From: Byssothecium circinans
Taxonomy: Eukaryota > Ascomycota > Dothideomycetes > Pleosporales > Massarinaceae
Assembly (NCBI GenBank): GCA_010015675.1
Contig: ML976996.1
Span: forward strand, 551,343-615,342
DNA: 64,000 nucleotides
Direction of reading: 5' to 3'
Of the stretch, positions 22,567-36,249 are shown piece after piece (positions within the stretch are counted from its first letter, which is position 1; every line of letters starts with the position of its first letter). Under the pieces are notes generated by a model that saw only the letters and a program-made list of their open reading frames with translations, was not told the origin of the DNA and did not search any database. The position numbers were made by a program, and so were the translations under genes.

Positions 22567-25500
22567 ATGAGCTACTCGTACGCCCCACGCTCGCGGCTGG
22601 GCCATCCCACCGCCTCGCCCTCCCCCCTCCGCCAGACATCCACGGCCTCCACCGACTCCTCCCGCGGCACGCCCAGTCGCTCGAGCACATTCAGCAATGG
22701 CTCAATAGGCCCTTCCATTCTCAAGGGCCATCGACGCGGCCTAAGCGAGGCGACGGCTCTCAAACCACAACAACCACCACATACAGATGACTATTTTGGC
22801 CAGGTAGCAGCCGAACCAGGTGCTCAGTATGCGAGCATGCGCAAAGCACTGCGTCCGCTGCCTCAAGTGCCCCAGGGCCCGCCGTCGCCAGAGAAGCCGC
22901 TGCGTACGACAAACAGTCCCACTAATAGTCCGACGAGAACGCTTCCACCATCCCCATCGCACAGCCCCTCAACAAGCCCGACTAAGAGTCCCGTTTATTC
23001 ACACTCACGGTCGCATAGCATCGACCCTACCCGACACGTGTCCTTCGATGGATCTGCCTCCCCGCCCACCAAGCCTCGTCCGCTCTCCATGGCCATCTCC
23101 CGCGCTGACTCAATACGCGCCCCAGCCCGCGACCACTCTTCACGGATCCACAGCCCCGCCCACCTCGAACGACCCGACCTAGAACTCTTTCAGAAGTCTT
23201 CAACCCGACATCTTCGCACGCTGTCCAAGTTCGCCGAGACGGCCTCGGAAGAGGACTTTGCCATCAAATCGCCCGAGCAGGAGGTTGTGGGTCTGCATGG
23301 TCGAAGGAGATTGCAGCGCAGTGACACCTCGCAGGGGAAGAAGACATCGTCTGGTTGGGCGGGCAGGGACTGGATGGACCAGCAGCGACAATTCTTGCAG
23401 GCATATGAATATCTATGTCACATCGGAGAAGCAAAGGAGTGGATAGAAGACGTAATCCACAAGGACATTCCTCCGGTAGTAGAACTGGAGGAGGCATTAA
23501 GAGACGGAGTGACGCTGGCCGAACTAGTGCAGGCAATAGAAGGACACCCGCTGCGCATTTTCCACAACCCGAAACTGCAGTGGAGGCATTCGAACAACTA
23601 TGCCTACTTCTTCAAGTTTCTGGCCAATGTTGAACTGCCGGACCTTTTCCGCTTCGAGCTGGTTGACTTGTACGAGAAGAAGAATGTTCCCAAGGTCATC
23701 TACTGTATCCATGCCCTCTCGTGGCTGTTGTTCCGGAAGGGTATGGTCGACTTCCGGATCGGAAATCTTGTGGGAAAGTTGCAGTTTGAAGACCACGAGC
23801 TGGAAGCCATGCAGAAGGGTCTCGACATGTCTGGGGTTAGCATGCCCAATTTCTCGGGCATGTCCGCCAAGTTCGCCGTGGAGCCTGAACCGGAGCCGGA
23901 ACCAGTGGAGTCGGAAGAAGACCGTATCGACCGCGAGCTGCTGGAGAACAAAGCCGTCATCTTAGACCTGCAGGCACAGATTCGGGGCGCCATGTTACGC
24001 ATGCGTCTTGGTAACATGATGCAGAGCCTTTGGGTCAATGAGGAACTCGTGGTGGACCTGCAAGCACGCATTCGAGGTGACTGGGCTAGACAGATTGCGT
24101 ACTACCGCATGGACATGCGACGGTTCGCCATCAATCTGCAGAGTGCAGCCCGCGGCTTTTTGATACGGTCACGGTTACGCGGCGAGCAAGAGTACTGGCG
24201 GGACAAGGAGATACAGGTTCTCAAGGTCCAAAACGTGTTCCGTGGACGCAAAGCTCGAGCACAGGTTCAGTACACCAGGTCCAGAATGCAAAGGCATGAG
24301 AACGGCATCCGCGAATTCCAAGCCGCCATCCGAGGTGCCCTTCAACGTCTTCGAGTTGGAGAACGATACGAGCAAACCCGTGTTTCTGAACCCGCCGCCC
24401 TTCAGCTTCAATCCATTATTCGAGGTGCTCTTCTTCGAAACAAAATCGTCCGCGATTATGCCGAGATTAAAGAGAACGAAGCTCAGATCGTTCAAATCCA
24501 AGCGGCTTCACGGGCAGCTCTGATACGGCAGTCATTGCGATCTGACCAAGAGAACCTTCGCCGGCACGAATCGATCATCGTGCTCCTGCAGGCCGCTGCC
24601 AGGGGTGCGATAGCAAGAAAACAGAATGCCAATGTTCAGGAAGAACTGGTAAGCACCGATGTCAATTGGTCCGATTTCCAATCTCAGGTCCGCGGTAACT
24701 CCTTGAGAAACTCCTTCCAGCAATTGCAGGAAGCGCTCCAAGCCGAGGTGCCTCAGATCACTGATCTGCAGGCTGTTGCAAGAGGGGGACAACTTCGATC
24801 AGAGGTTGCGGATACTCTGGCACAGTTGAATGAGCAGGAGTCTCTTATTACTTCTCTTCAGTCTTATATGCGCGGATTTATGTCGCGCCAGACGCACTAC
24901 TCTGACCTCAAGGCATTACAGGAACAAACACCCACAATCCTCGATCTACAAGCAGCCTGCCGTGGCTACATGCAGCGCCAGCGCACGTACGAGCTTCTCT
25001 GCGAGTTGAACATCCAAGAACCAGAGATTGTACAGCTTCAAGCCTGTGCTCGTGCAGTGAACCTACGAATGCAGATTGGCTCCACCCTCGCCCAGGTCGA
25101 AGAGCACGAGGATCTGATCGTGGAGCTGCAAGCTCTTGCACGTGGCATGATGATTCGACGAAAGTTCGTCGAGAAGAAGAAGTTCTACAAAGAGAACATA
25201 GAGAAGGTTGTGAAGATCCAGAGCTTTATTCGTGGACGACAGCAGGGCGAAGCATACAAGAGTCTGACCAGCGGCAAGAATCCTCCTGTCTCGACTGTGA
25301 AGAACTTCGTGCACCTTCTTAACGACAGTGACATTGACTTTGATGAGGAAATTGGTGCGTTTTTATTTTCCCCTGTCGTGTTGCGACATACCACTGACTT
25401 CAAACGCAGAGTTCGAGCGGTTGCGCAAGACGGTTGTCCAGCATGTACGACAGAACGAGCTCGCAGAGCAATATATCGATCAGCTCGACATCAAGATTGC

Positions 25501-27874
25501 CCTGCTAGTCAAGAACAAGATCACTCTAGATGAGGTCGTCAAACACCAAAAGCACTTTGGTGGCCACGTCGGCACGCTTCTCAGCAGCAAAGATATTTCG
25601 TCAAAAGACCCCTTCGATTTAAAGGCTTTGAACAAAAATTCCCGCAGAAAACTCGAGCACTACCAAGAACTCTTTGTCATCCTCCAAACTCAACCGCAAT
25701 ACATGGCTCGCTTCTTCCGACGCCTTCGAGAAGTCGGTATGGCGGAGAAGGACACCAAGCGTATTGAACAGCTCACAATGAGTCTATTCGGGCTTGCGCA
25801 GAAGCGGAGAGAAGAATTCTACCTCCTGAAGCTCATGGCTCGATCTCAGAAGGAAGAGGTGGATGGCTGCGCTTCTCTCCAGGAATACTTGCGAAGCACC
25901 TTCTTCTGGAACAAGCTCTTCGGTAGCTACGTTAGGTCACCACGCGACCGCAAGTTTTTGAAGGATCTATTTGGACCGCTCATCAAAGATAATATTATCG
26001 AACAAGAGCACTTGGACCTGGAGAGCGACCCGATGCAAATCTATCGATCCTCTATCAACAACGAAGAGCTCTCCACCGGCCAGCGAAGCCGAAGGGACCC
26101 CAACGTGACCCGTGACCAAGCTATCAAAGATCCAGACACTCGCGAGATGTTTATCCGCCACCTTCAGGACCTTCGCGATATTTCTGATCAGTTCTTTACC
26201 CGAATTGAGGAAGTGCTGCATAGGATGCCATTCGGTGTGAGGTATCTTGCCCAGCAGATGTTTGAGGAGTTGCGCCAAAAGTTCCCATACGAAGCGCAAG
26301 AACAACTACTCCAAATTGCAGGGCACTGGGTGTGGAAGTCGTATCTCCAGCCATCGCTGCTTCATCCCCAACACTGGGGTGTGGTGGACCGGGGCATGTC
26401 TCCCCTGATGAACAGGAACCTTGGTGAGGTTGCCAAAGTTCTAGGTCAGGTCGCGGCAGGTCGGCTATTTGGTGGCGAGAACGTGTACCTGCAGCCTTTG
26501 AATAGCTATATTACCGAAGCGATTGACAGGTTGCAGGATATCTGGTCGAATAGTAAGTGTTCCGCCCTCAAAGTAACTAACTCGGCTAATTATTATCCAG
26601 TGATCGATATCACGGATATCGAGGCGCACTTCGAGATCGACGAATTCAACGACCTCTTCGCTCGTGTAAAGCCAACGCTCTACATCAAGCTCGCCGATAT
26701 CTTCGCCATCCATAACCTTGTTGCGGATGACCTTCCCACTCTTTGCCCCAGTCAAGACGACCCTCTTCGTGAAGTCATTCGTGAGCTCGGCAGCGCAAAG
26801 AACAACGAGAGCGAGTTGCTGCACGTAAGCTCAACTGAGATCACATTGACCTTGAACCCCAAGTACCACGAACAGGAGGGTAAGCGTACCATCTCCCCAC
26901 TCTAATACCTTATACTAATACTCGCAGATCCTGACGCTGATATCAAGGCACTCTTCATGGAGACGAAGCGCTACGTCCTCTACATTATCCGTGTCCAAAC
27001 TGGTGCCAATCTCACCGAAATCATGTGCCGACCCGTCACTCCCGAAGACGAAGATCGCTGGGACGCTCTCGTCCACGAAGAACTTGCTGCCCAAAGCAAA
27101 GACCGCAGTCGCAATCTCCGCTCCTCGGCCGCCTCCACCTACACCACCGACATGAATTCCTCTTCCCTCCTTGACCTCGACTACCACTCCCTGAAACGCC
27201 ACGCTCTCGAAAACATCCTCACCCTCCAACGCGCAGGCCGCCTCTCACATCACAACAATTACCAAGACCTCCTCAACGCCATTGCGGTCGACATCCGCAC
27301 CAAGCATCGCCGCAGAATACAACGCGCCAAGGAACTCGAAGGCGTGCGCTCTACACTAGCATCTCTAGACGACAAAGCGCATTTCCTTGAAAGTCAGTTG
27401 AAGTCATACAACGATTACATCGAGCAAGCTATGGTGACGCTGCAGAACAAACGCGGGAAAAAGAAATTCCTCCTCCCCTTTGGCCGCCAATGGAACCACG
27501 TCCGTGAACTCCAGCGCTCGGGCCGGGAGTACCGATTCGGTTCCTTCAAGTACTCTGCCCGCAACCTTGCCGAGAAGGGCATCCTCATCTCCTGGACCGG
27601 GTATCCCGAGCGCCAATGGGACCGTCTCGACATCACCATCAGCTCCAACGCAGTCGGTATCTTTGAGATACAAGGGTCTCAGGGCAGTATGATGATCCCC
27701 GGCGCGTTTGCAGAGGTACCGCTTGATGGTCTGCTGCAGGCACAGTTCGACAACCATCAGTTTATGAATTTGTTTGGCGAGGGGGGCAAGAATGCGGGGG
27801 AGATGGTGGATGGCGTGGCGAGGGTTAATGTTAATCTTTTCTTGCATTTGATTTTGAAGAAGTTCTCGCGGTAG
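22567..27874 (+). CDS. IQGAP-type Ras GTPase-activating-like scaffold (four exons)
   Basis: Exons 22567-25354, 25410-26552, 26601-26879 and 26928-27874 (introns 55, 48 and 48 bp) give about 1718 residues. Order: a Ser/Pro-rich N-terminus (about 1-265); a calponin-homology actin-binding domain (about 268-405, with RDGVTLAELVQAIEG and KNVPKVIYCIHALSWLLFRK); a long run of IQ-like calmodulin-binding repeats (about 480-900, LQAxxRGxxxR pattern); a RasGAP-related domain (from about 940); and the RasGAP C-terminal domain near the end. IQGAPs (Iqg1/Rng2) organise the cytokinetic actomyosin ring and septation, and bind but usually do not activate Ras-family GTPases. The start MSYSYAPRS is the first ATG of the frame. 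The gene looks intact. Confidence 0.95.
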
Positions 27875-29109
27875 GGGGAAGACGGATCTGCCTGGCATCA
27901 AGAAGCAGGGCAAGAGGAGGGCGGTTGTGTCATGTTGGGAGGGAGGGAGGGAGAATAAAAGGATGTGGAGATGATGATGATGATGATGACGCGGTAGCGA
28001 TACTGGTGTTTTTTTGGGCATTTCTCTGGATACCTAACTTTTTCGTCGTTGCATAGCTTGCTTGGTTGGGGCCGCGGGGTTTTGCTTTCTCTTGTTTATT
28101 GTGGGGGGTTACTTACTTTTTTATGTGAATATGTTAGGTATGACTACGTTTGCGTTACCTACATGCATGCAATGCATTTACATTACACTCTTCTCAAAAA
28201 ATAGTAATGAGCAATAAAGGCACGAACTCGAAGCGACATCTTCCTTCCCCCTATATATTAATCAAGTCAAAATATATATATATATATATTTTCCCCCTAA
28301 GTTAGCTGTCTATGGACTAACCGACTCTTTAACTAAGTTTTAACAAATCGATCCCTCCTTCCAACCCTATCCCATTACAAATATCCGCATTATCCATTTT
28401 CCATCCCCACCCTATACTCTCCAGCTAAACTATCCATTGTATAAACGCAAAAACACGCAACGTAACGTTTCACCTTGGAGAAAAATATCATTAGTTATTC
28501 AACTAAGTTATTGAGTAATCTGGCATTAACTTGATTCTCCCTTCCTCCCTGATATGAATTTTAAACAAAACTCTCCCCCCCCCAAACTTTATCTCATGCG
28601 CGCAGTAGTGCTTCTTCTCCGCTGTCTCGGCCTGGAGGGTGCAGGGTGTTCTACGTCCAATCCGCAGGAAAGGGGGAGGCATGGAATATGGGCTTTCTAT
28701 ATGGTTATGTAATGTAATGTATTGCCATGTATTGTGATGTGATGTGTGTGTGTAGATAGGTAGGTTTAATAGAGAGAGAGAACAAGGTGGCGGAGATATA
28801 TATCCCAATGGATTTCCCAGCAAGTAAAAAACGCCCGAAGCACTCTCTCTGGCTTGATGCTAAACAGAAAAAGAAAAAAATGACCTTTTGGAAGACGGAG
28901 ACGGAGAAAGGAAAAGAAAAGGGAACTTGGGTAGGAGAGGAGCGCCATCCCATGCATGCATGAATGCAAAATACCTCCGCAAAATCACTCCCGACTCAAA
29001 CGAAAAAGAGGGAATGCTCAGGATCCGCACCTAACACCTGTCTCTCCTCCAATTTTTAAACTTTGTCCCCCTACCGCGGCTTCCGGCGCCGCGCTCATCG
29101 TTTTCTCCC
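27875..29109. other. intergenic stretch with microsatellites
   Basis: Convergent 3' flanks of IQGAP and the MFS gene. Simple repeats include ggga-type runs near 27940, (GAT)n at 27972-27989, (AT)n at about 28271-28290, and a TGTAATG-like run near 28705-28750. No gene is supported. Confidence 0.6.
28268..28291. repeat. (AT)n microsatellite
   Basis: A near-perfect AT dinucleotide run of about 20 bases in the IQGAP 3' intergenic region. Confidence 0.85.
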
Positions 29110-31120
29110 TCAGTGCCGCCGCCCCCTCTCGTCCCCTCCCCCAACCGCCCCATAATCCCCCACACTCACCGCATCCCCATTCAAATTCGCCCCAGGCATC
29201 AACCGCTCCCTCGCGCCCTCAGCCTCCTCCTCCACATTCTCCCTCAGAATCCTATGGCTCTTCCTCGCCACGAACGCGACGAGCGCGATCCCCACAAGCA
29301 GCGCCGCAGAGAGCAAAATAACGTTTACGGGGATGGGGTTGGAGTGGAAGGGCCCGTGGGTGGCAGCGTCGAGGCCCGATTGCGCGAAGTTGAGGACGCC
29401 GGCGAGGCAGATGATGAGGCCGTAGACCTTGCCGAAGGTGGCGAAGCCGAAGACTTTGGCCGAGTAGTCGCTGCGACCACATGTTAGTTTTGAGATTGGC
29501 TTGGGTTGGGTTGGGTTATATTGGCAGGATAGGATTAGGACAAAGAAGAAACTTACGAAACCGCCGTATAATACAACGGACGATAAACGACAAAAAGGCA
29601 AATACCCAAATACGCCGCCCACGCCTCGGGAATCACGCCCAACACCCCAATCGTCGTCGCTATCGCGACCAACAGCGTGAGACAAGCTGTCGTGCTCGTA
29701 TTGTCCAGCAACAGCCCGATAAAGGGAACCGAAATTACACCTCCAAGCGGCAGCGCGACGTCGAAGAAATTATTAATCTCGGCGGCTTTGGCATGGCTGT
29801 GGAAGAGGTAGGTATACTGCGAGCGGATGGTCGCGACGAAGTAGTTGATGCGCAGCATCTGGATGACGGTGAACAGCGCGATGAGAATGAACCACGGCGT
29901 GCGGATTTGCTGCGCTGCTGTACGGCCGTGCAGCGCACCCCAGACACCTGAGATGTTTTTCCGTTTTTCTTCTTTTTGGGTTTGTTCGGTGGCGTCTTTG
30001 GTGCCGAGGAGCTCGGTGATTTGGCTCACGACGCTTTCGCGGTGGACGCGGCGTGCTTCTTGGAGGCGTTGGACGATGCTTTCGTCTTCGATTTCGTCGT
30101 CGCTGTCGTGGATGACGGAGTTTGTGCCTTCTTCTTCGACGTGTTGGACGAGCTCGCCGACCGTCTTGTAGGATGTCGCGGGCATGAAGAAGATTTGCAC
30201 GAGGAATATGTAGATGGGGACGATGAGGTAGACTAGGAAGAACTTCTTGGGCGTGAAGGAGCCGTTGGTGGCTTGGTAGATTAATCGGTATAGGAGGAAT
30301 ACGGCGCTTGAGGTGTCGAAGGCGCCTGTGAGGAGGGCGAGGATGAGGCCGGAGTACTGCGGGAAGGTGTTGCTGAGCTGGAACGACGAGATGAAGACGA
30401 AGGGGCCGCCTAGTGCCAGAAACAAGTATCCAGGGATATGACCGTCGAAGGGGAGATCTTGCGCGAGGGCGAAGAGGATGGTTCCGATGGTTATAAAAGT
30501 AGCGCCTATGAGGCCGCTGACTCGCGGGCCGTAGCGGTCGAGGATTGTGCCTACGGGGAGGGCGACGACGTTGGTGGATACGGCGGCGACGGTGAACATG
30601 AGATTGAGTCTGGTAATCCATTAGCTGGGAATTTCTTGGATTGCAGGATGTGGAAGTTGAAGGTAATACACACCGTAACTCCTGCCCGTAGCAGACCCGC
30701 ACATCATCATCCAACTCCTTCTTCGTGCACATATCCCTATACACATTCTCCTCCAACAGTACCGGTTTGAGCGCAGCGTATCCGAATACAGGACCGGCGG
30801 CGAAGAGGCATATTATCACGGCGAAGAAGACCTGTACTACAGCAATTGTCAGTCTTTCATTCCTAATCCTATTTTACAACCTTCTTCTGCTCATCTCCCT
30901 TCCCTCCTCACGCCCAAGTCAAAGAAGTGCAGCACTCACATATCCTCTTCCACCTCGGCACCTCAAACGCGCCCACCGTCGCCGGCACTTCCTCACCCAG
31001 CACCGGCGTCCACGTCCCCACAGGATTAAAGCTCATCTTCCGATGTCTGGAATCGGGACTCGCTTCTCGACTCCATGGCTGGTACTCCTCCATCGACGTG
31101 AGGCGTCCGGAGAGCGACAT
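29110..31120 (-). CDS. MFS membrane transporter, Fmp42/SLC43-like (four exons)
   Basis: Exons 31120-30940, 30836-30674, 30609-29557 and 29470-29110 (introns 103, 64 and 86 bp) give 585 residues. The N-terminus is cytosolic and hydrophilic; transmembrane helices begin at VFFAVIICLFAAGPVFGY. The loop with RDMCTKKELDDDV and the A-motif-like LPVGTILDRYGPR are as in the Fmp42/SLC43 branch of the major facilitator superfamily. A hydrophilic loop with an acidic stretch (VEEEGTNSVIHDSDDEIEDE) splits the two six-helix halves. The substrate is unknown; animal SLC43 members carry neutral amino acids. The first intron's acceptor was placed at CTGTAG because only that keeps the frame into LQVFFAV. Confidence 0.88.
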
Positions 31121-33123
31121 CTTGGCTATGCCCCGCTACCTCTTTCTCCACGTCAAGAAGTCGCGATCGTACGCTAGTATAAGAAGCCTTTCGAAGCCCA
31201 ATGTCGACGATGTCGGTGTGTTGTGGTGTGGTCTGGTAGCCGGCAAACGATTTTTTTTTCTTTGCAGTTTGCAGTTCGGAAGATAGGTATGACGTTGCGA
31301 GCGGGCGGGTCCGACTTCCGACTGGATCCAATTCAGCCGCTTTCCCCCCGGGTATCTGATAGATCGAGACAAGCGACAAGCAAAAGAGAAAGTTCGACAC
31401 GAAGGGAAAAGGGTCTAGATATCTATATAAACAGACGAATGGCAACAAGCGGGGCGGCGAAAGGCTCGCGCATGAAGGGGCGAAAGTGAACGAGTCCGCG
31501 CATCTGGTTCCCCGCAGCTCCCCAAGCTCTACCGCGTGATCACGCATATTCGATTTCCATTACGCCATCTCTACCCTGAACCCGAGTTTACTTGGGCCCC
31601 GTTTGCATGCCCAGATTCTGCAATTGCACCACCTGATGACTTTTGCCCTCAGCGACATTCCCCCAGGCGGTCCCCCACGGACGCAATTGCACGATGTCGG
31701 CATCGAATTGCCCATGGTTTAATTTGTGAGAGGAGAACGGGATAGACAGGAAATACGCCCACGGTGTGCGCGAGTCAGGGGAGCTCGAGGAGCTCTGGCC
31801 ACGCTGCAGCTACCCGCTGATGGCTCGCTTCTGACTGGTTGGGAGATAAGATGGGAATTCATGGGTGAATATTTTCTCTTCAAGTGCATGCGGTTGTGGT
31901 TGTGGTATACCGGCGCCTACTGCTGCCCCAATGGCAATATCCTACCACAGCGTTAGAGGGCACACTTTCTTGAGTAGTAGCCGTTCTACCTCGTTCGTTG
32001 AACATACCGAGCCGAGGGACTGACTGGCTGTCACATAGTTAGCCATCATGTATAACGTTAGTATACCCACTTCCTTCTTAAAGCTGATAGTGTCTGAACA
32101 GTAGCAGACAGTGATGTAGCAAGGGTGCTACGCTATACATACATACATACCGCAACAGTAAGAAAGAATCAATAAATCTTATCAAGCGGCGTTACGAGAT
32201 AGAAGAAGCCTCTAGTAAGAAATACCCACATGCAGTATTCCTAGATTCCATGGGTGTAAATCACGACTAACTGAGCTATCAATCAAATCACTTACTTCCC
32301 CCAAAACATCCCTCACCCCACCCACATATTCACATTCCCATTCACAAGCGCGCAGAAAGACGGAACCACGAAGCACTGAAACGAGGAGCAAGCATGCCAT
32401 GGAAGAGAAGCTCTAGAGAATAACCGACAACAACAAAAGACAACGACACCATTACCCTTATGCTTATCCTTCATTAAAAAAAGGGGAAAGAAAGAGTGCG
32501 AGGGTGCGAGAGAGAGAGAACACCTCACCCACACCCCTCGAAATTAAAATAAAAACTAAAACTTAAAACCTATCGACGCGACAGTCCGTCACACAGGAAA
32601 GGAATACAGACAAAAAAGGTCAGGAACCCCACCCCTAAAGAAAGAGAAGTAAAAAGGCCCACATCCCATTCATTCTCAGCAAGGCAACGTCACACACTAT
32701 CCCAAGAGAAAATTAAGGAAACGCCCGATCAAGAACCCGCCCCTCCGCCTCTCCAATTCCCACCGCGCAATGCAGGCAAGCAGGCAAGCAACTTTGCAAA
32801 TGGTGAGTTGAATTGTACTTTCCAGGCTTGAGAAGTATCGCTCCAAAAATGCCGCAATCGCCCGACGCCCAAACGTCCAAGTCCGACATGCAAAAAACCA
32901 CGCACGCACGCACGCCGCCGATACTCAAAACCGAAAAAAGCGGGAAATTCTATCGTTCGTCGTTATCGGCTGGAAAAGAATTTGTTTTGTTTGGGGACAT
33001 CCGGTATCCAGAGAGAGAAATCTCAAACTCGAACTCGAAACTAGAGCTAGCGCTAGAACTGCCACGAATCAAGGAGCCATCGCGCTGCACACAAACAAGA
33101 AAGTGGTCAGCAACAATCTCATC
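31121..33123. other. 2-kb intergenic stretch
   Basis: It holds the MFS promoter (left) and the kinesin 3' flank (right). Several short frames occur, none with motifs. The right end (33000-33085) includes a minus-strand open stretch rich in Ser/Phe/Glu codons behind a possible acceptor, which may be an alternative last exon of kinesin but does not join in phase. Confidence 0.5.
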
Positions 33124-36100
33124 TCATCTCCACGTATTCTTGCTCCCGGGCATCAAACTACCTCTCGACCCATTACCCGACGAGCCGCTCGTTATCCTGA
33201 TAGGCGCCCGATTCAAACTACCCGGCATGGCCGCCGTCGGCCTGTCCTCGCCACTGACGGCCATGGTCGTCCGTCGCGCGCCCTTGACTATAGGAGCGCT
33301 CCGTGGACTCAGGACGCTGTTCTTCCAATCGCTGTCGAGGCGGTCGCCCTTGACCATGCGCCGCGCGGCGCCGGCGGAGAAGAGCATGTTCTCGTTGGGA
33401 GGGCTGCATGCAGTGGCCGCTGTCGGACTCCTGCGGCGGTGGGCTCGGCTGATGGGCACAGCTCCTGATGAGCGACGCTTGATTGCTGAGTTGATCTTTT
33501 GGGCGTCGGACCTGTCCCATTTTTCCGATTCGGAGCCCGAGGACCCTCCTTCCGCTGGGCTGCTATCGGCGTGCTCCACTGTACTAAGTGACGAGGGACG
33601 GATGGTGTTGGTGCCAATCTCGCGGAGGGGCGAAGTATCAGAGTCGGAGGAAAAGGAGATTAGAGTTGGCGGTGCAGGAGAGCCATCTGATTTCTTCGTT
33701 AAGAAGCCCGTCTGGAAACGGCTCGAGCGGGGCTTGCTCAGATCTAAAGAAGCTTTTGGAGGTGACGGGATGGGTGAAGAGTCGTGTCGATCACCTAAAG
33801 GCGCAGTGATGGGTGCCGAAAATGTGGGTGGTGGAATATCGATCGATGAGCCGGTCGGTGTATCAACGTGCTGCTCTGGCGTCTTTTGGAACTCTGCGAG
33901 TGTGCCATTCTCGGTATCGTCCCTCCACCGTACACCGCGCTTAGTCTTCGACGGCGACTTCTTCTTCATCGGCGAGAACTGCACGCCCTTCTTCGCACCG
34001 CCCATTTTCCTCCGGCGTGGAGAGCCCTTCATAGGCGATGATGGGAAATGAGGCCCTTCAGCTAGTGTCGGAATTGACAGTGGCCGCATCGGTGAAGGAC
34101 CCATGATGTTGACAGGTTTCCTGCGCTTGGGTGTACCTTTGTGGGTTGGCGCAAAGAACTCAGTGACAGGGAGTCCACCGTCTGGACGGATTGCTTGGGA
34201 CGTGGCATTGGTACACGAGTTCATGATTTTGGTGAGAACCTTTCTCGCTGCCTGAACCGCCTCTTCCTCGCCCATCTGTGTAATCTGGCTCAGAATGGCA
34301 ACAGTCTCGATATGCGCCTGGACAAGCACTTGCACCACCGCAGCGTCACCCCCTCTTTCTTGCTCCAGAAGTGCGTTCAGGAAATCGCGCTCAGTGTTGG
34401 CCTTCATCAGCTCGTACTCCCGCGTGAGGTTGGCCGCATCGTTGCTGTCATTGGAGCCATCAACTTCGCTCAACTGCCGCAGACCAATGTGGTGAGCAGT
34501 GTCGAGCTTGTTCGTCCAGTTGGACCGATTTAGTCTGCGATGGCAATGCTGCCTGGTCTGCTCGAGCTCAGCTGCTATCCCGACCGCCGAGTCCCTCATG
34601 GCCGTCACTTGTGAGGGCAACTCTTCGTTTTCACGAATGTCTTGGACCTGGTCAAACGCGGCAATCCACGCTGAAATGAGAGACACGCGCTTCTCCGCCT
34701 GCTTTAGCGTCTTCATCGTGGCAAGTCGCTCCCGCCTTTCCGTATCAGAATCGGTAAAAGCCTGTCGTAACCGAGCAATGGCTTCCCGTAGAATGACCTC
34801 CTTCTTCTCGCTCTGCTTCTGGAACTTGACGAATGCACTGCCTTCGTTGTCTTTTTGTCTCTTCAGCAGCTCGTCAATCATCTGCCGTTGCTCGTCAATC
34901 TTCTTGAGGTAGTCCTTGACGTGTCGGTTTACGTTGAAGACATTCTTGGTGATGTTGGTTTGAATGTTCTTCGCTCGATTCGCGTACCGCAGTGTGTTTT
35001 GTGTTTCGTCAAAGTGTGCGCTCGACGGACTGACGCAGACAATCATGACTGTCTTGCAGTTGCCTCCAAGTGAGAATTTCAACAGGCGTGTGAGCTTCGA
35101 GTTGCGATACGGGATGTGGTTTCGTTTCCGTGGGTCGCACAGTGCATTGATGCAGCTGCCCAACGCGAGCAGCGACTTGTTGATGTTGGCGCCTTCTATC
35201 AACCGTGTTCCGCGGTTCTTCGTCACACTTGCTCGCTCACTGCCCGCCAGATCGATGATGCTGAGGGTGGCCATTGTGTGGGGTTCGTTGACGGAGGCGT
35301 TGCGGTCTTTCGAGGAGACGTTGATCTGGAGGACGGCGTGTGATCGCGACGACGTTGCGTTGGCTTCTGTGGGCGACATGGTTCGGTATTCGTTTCCGCG
35401 CACAATCATGTCCATGACTTCGGCGACCTGCTGCACGTGAGTACGTCACCGAGTTAGTTTGGGGTTGTGACGTACGTTCGCAGGCCGGTGGCTGGTGAGG
35501 CCTGCCACCGACACAGCCTGGTTTGCATCCTCTCGCAGCATGAGCGATTGTTTGCTCCCGCCTTCTACGAGCAGATCGCGAATCGTCTCATTGTAGATCT
35601 CCAGGTACGAAAGAGTGATCTCGGTAACCTTCTCGTCCTGCAGCTCGTTGATCTTCTCGTAGAGTTCCTGCATCGTCATGAAGATGATGCCGGGCTGTTG
35701 CGATGTTCCTCTGCGCCATGTGAGCTATGCCAAAATACTACACAGAATGGACGTACGTGATGGTGTGCGTCTTGCCGCAGCCCGTCGCGCCGTATGCAAA
35801 GACGGTGGCATTGTATCCCTCCAGCACGCTGTCGAGCAGTGGCTTGGTCGTGGCCTCGTACACATCGGCCTGTGTGGTGTTCTCGTCGAAGACGCGGTCA
35901 AACGCAAATGTCTGGTCCTTCACCCTCTTCCCCTGCGGCACTACCGATCGCGAAAACCGTTGTACGGGGTTGTCTTCGGGGGGGTCGAACACTCTACATC
36001 ACAGAATTAGCGTCCTGTCAACAGCCGGCTTTCGTTTCGATTGGGGCCCTACAAGCACTTCTCATCCATGACCTTAATGACCGGACGGATGCCCTTCTGA

Positions 36101-36249
36101 TGCAGCTTGGGCGTCGGCGCCGCCGCCATGGACCCATCGCCCAGAAAGAGCGTCTCGCCGTCGCATGATCGCAGCTGCGCAGCCTCGCGGATGGTAAACG
36201 GGCGTACTCGTACGGTGACGGAGATGGAGGACGCGCCCGTGGCGGCCAT
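33124..36249 (-). CDS. kinesin-8 motor protein (Kip3/KipB-like; four exons)
   Basis: Exons 36249-36053, 35993-35757, 35710-35476 and 35430-33124 (introns 59, 46 and 45 bp) give 991 residues, close to other filamentous-fungal kinesin-8 proteins. The motor occupies the first half: [10 protein letters not shown]-loop GATGCGKT, switch [10 protein letters not shown], switch [10 protein letters not shown], and the kinesin-8-like [20 protein letters not shown] and [21 protein letters not shown] coiled coil and a basic, Ser/Pro-rich tail follow. Kinesin-8 motors walk to microtubule plus ends and promote depolymerisation, setting spindle length and nuclear position. The second intron's acceptor was placed to restore [15 protein letters not shown]. 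The extreme C-terminus is the least certain part. Confidence 0.93.

Noticed and set aside
27900..28300. Possible CRISPR-like or satellite array
   Set aside because: Only simple microsatellites (GAT, AT, GGGA runs); no spaced repeats.
29773..30819. 348-codon Arg/His/Pro-rich minus-strand frame
   Set aside because: Overlaps the MFS exons in another frame; only its first part is true exon 2.
32813..34051. 412-codon plus-strand frame
   Set aside because: Antisense to the kinesin-8 tail; no motif, and the minus strand carries clear homology.
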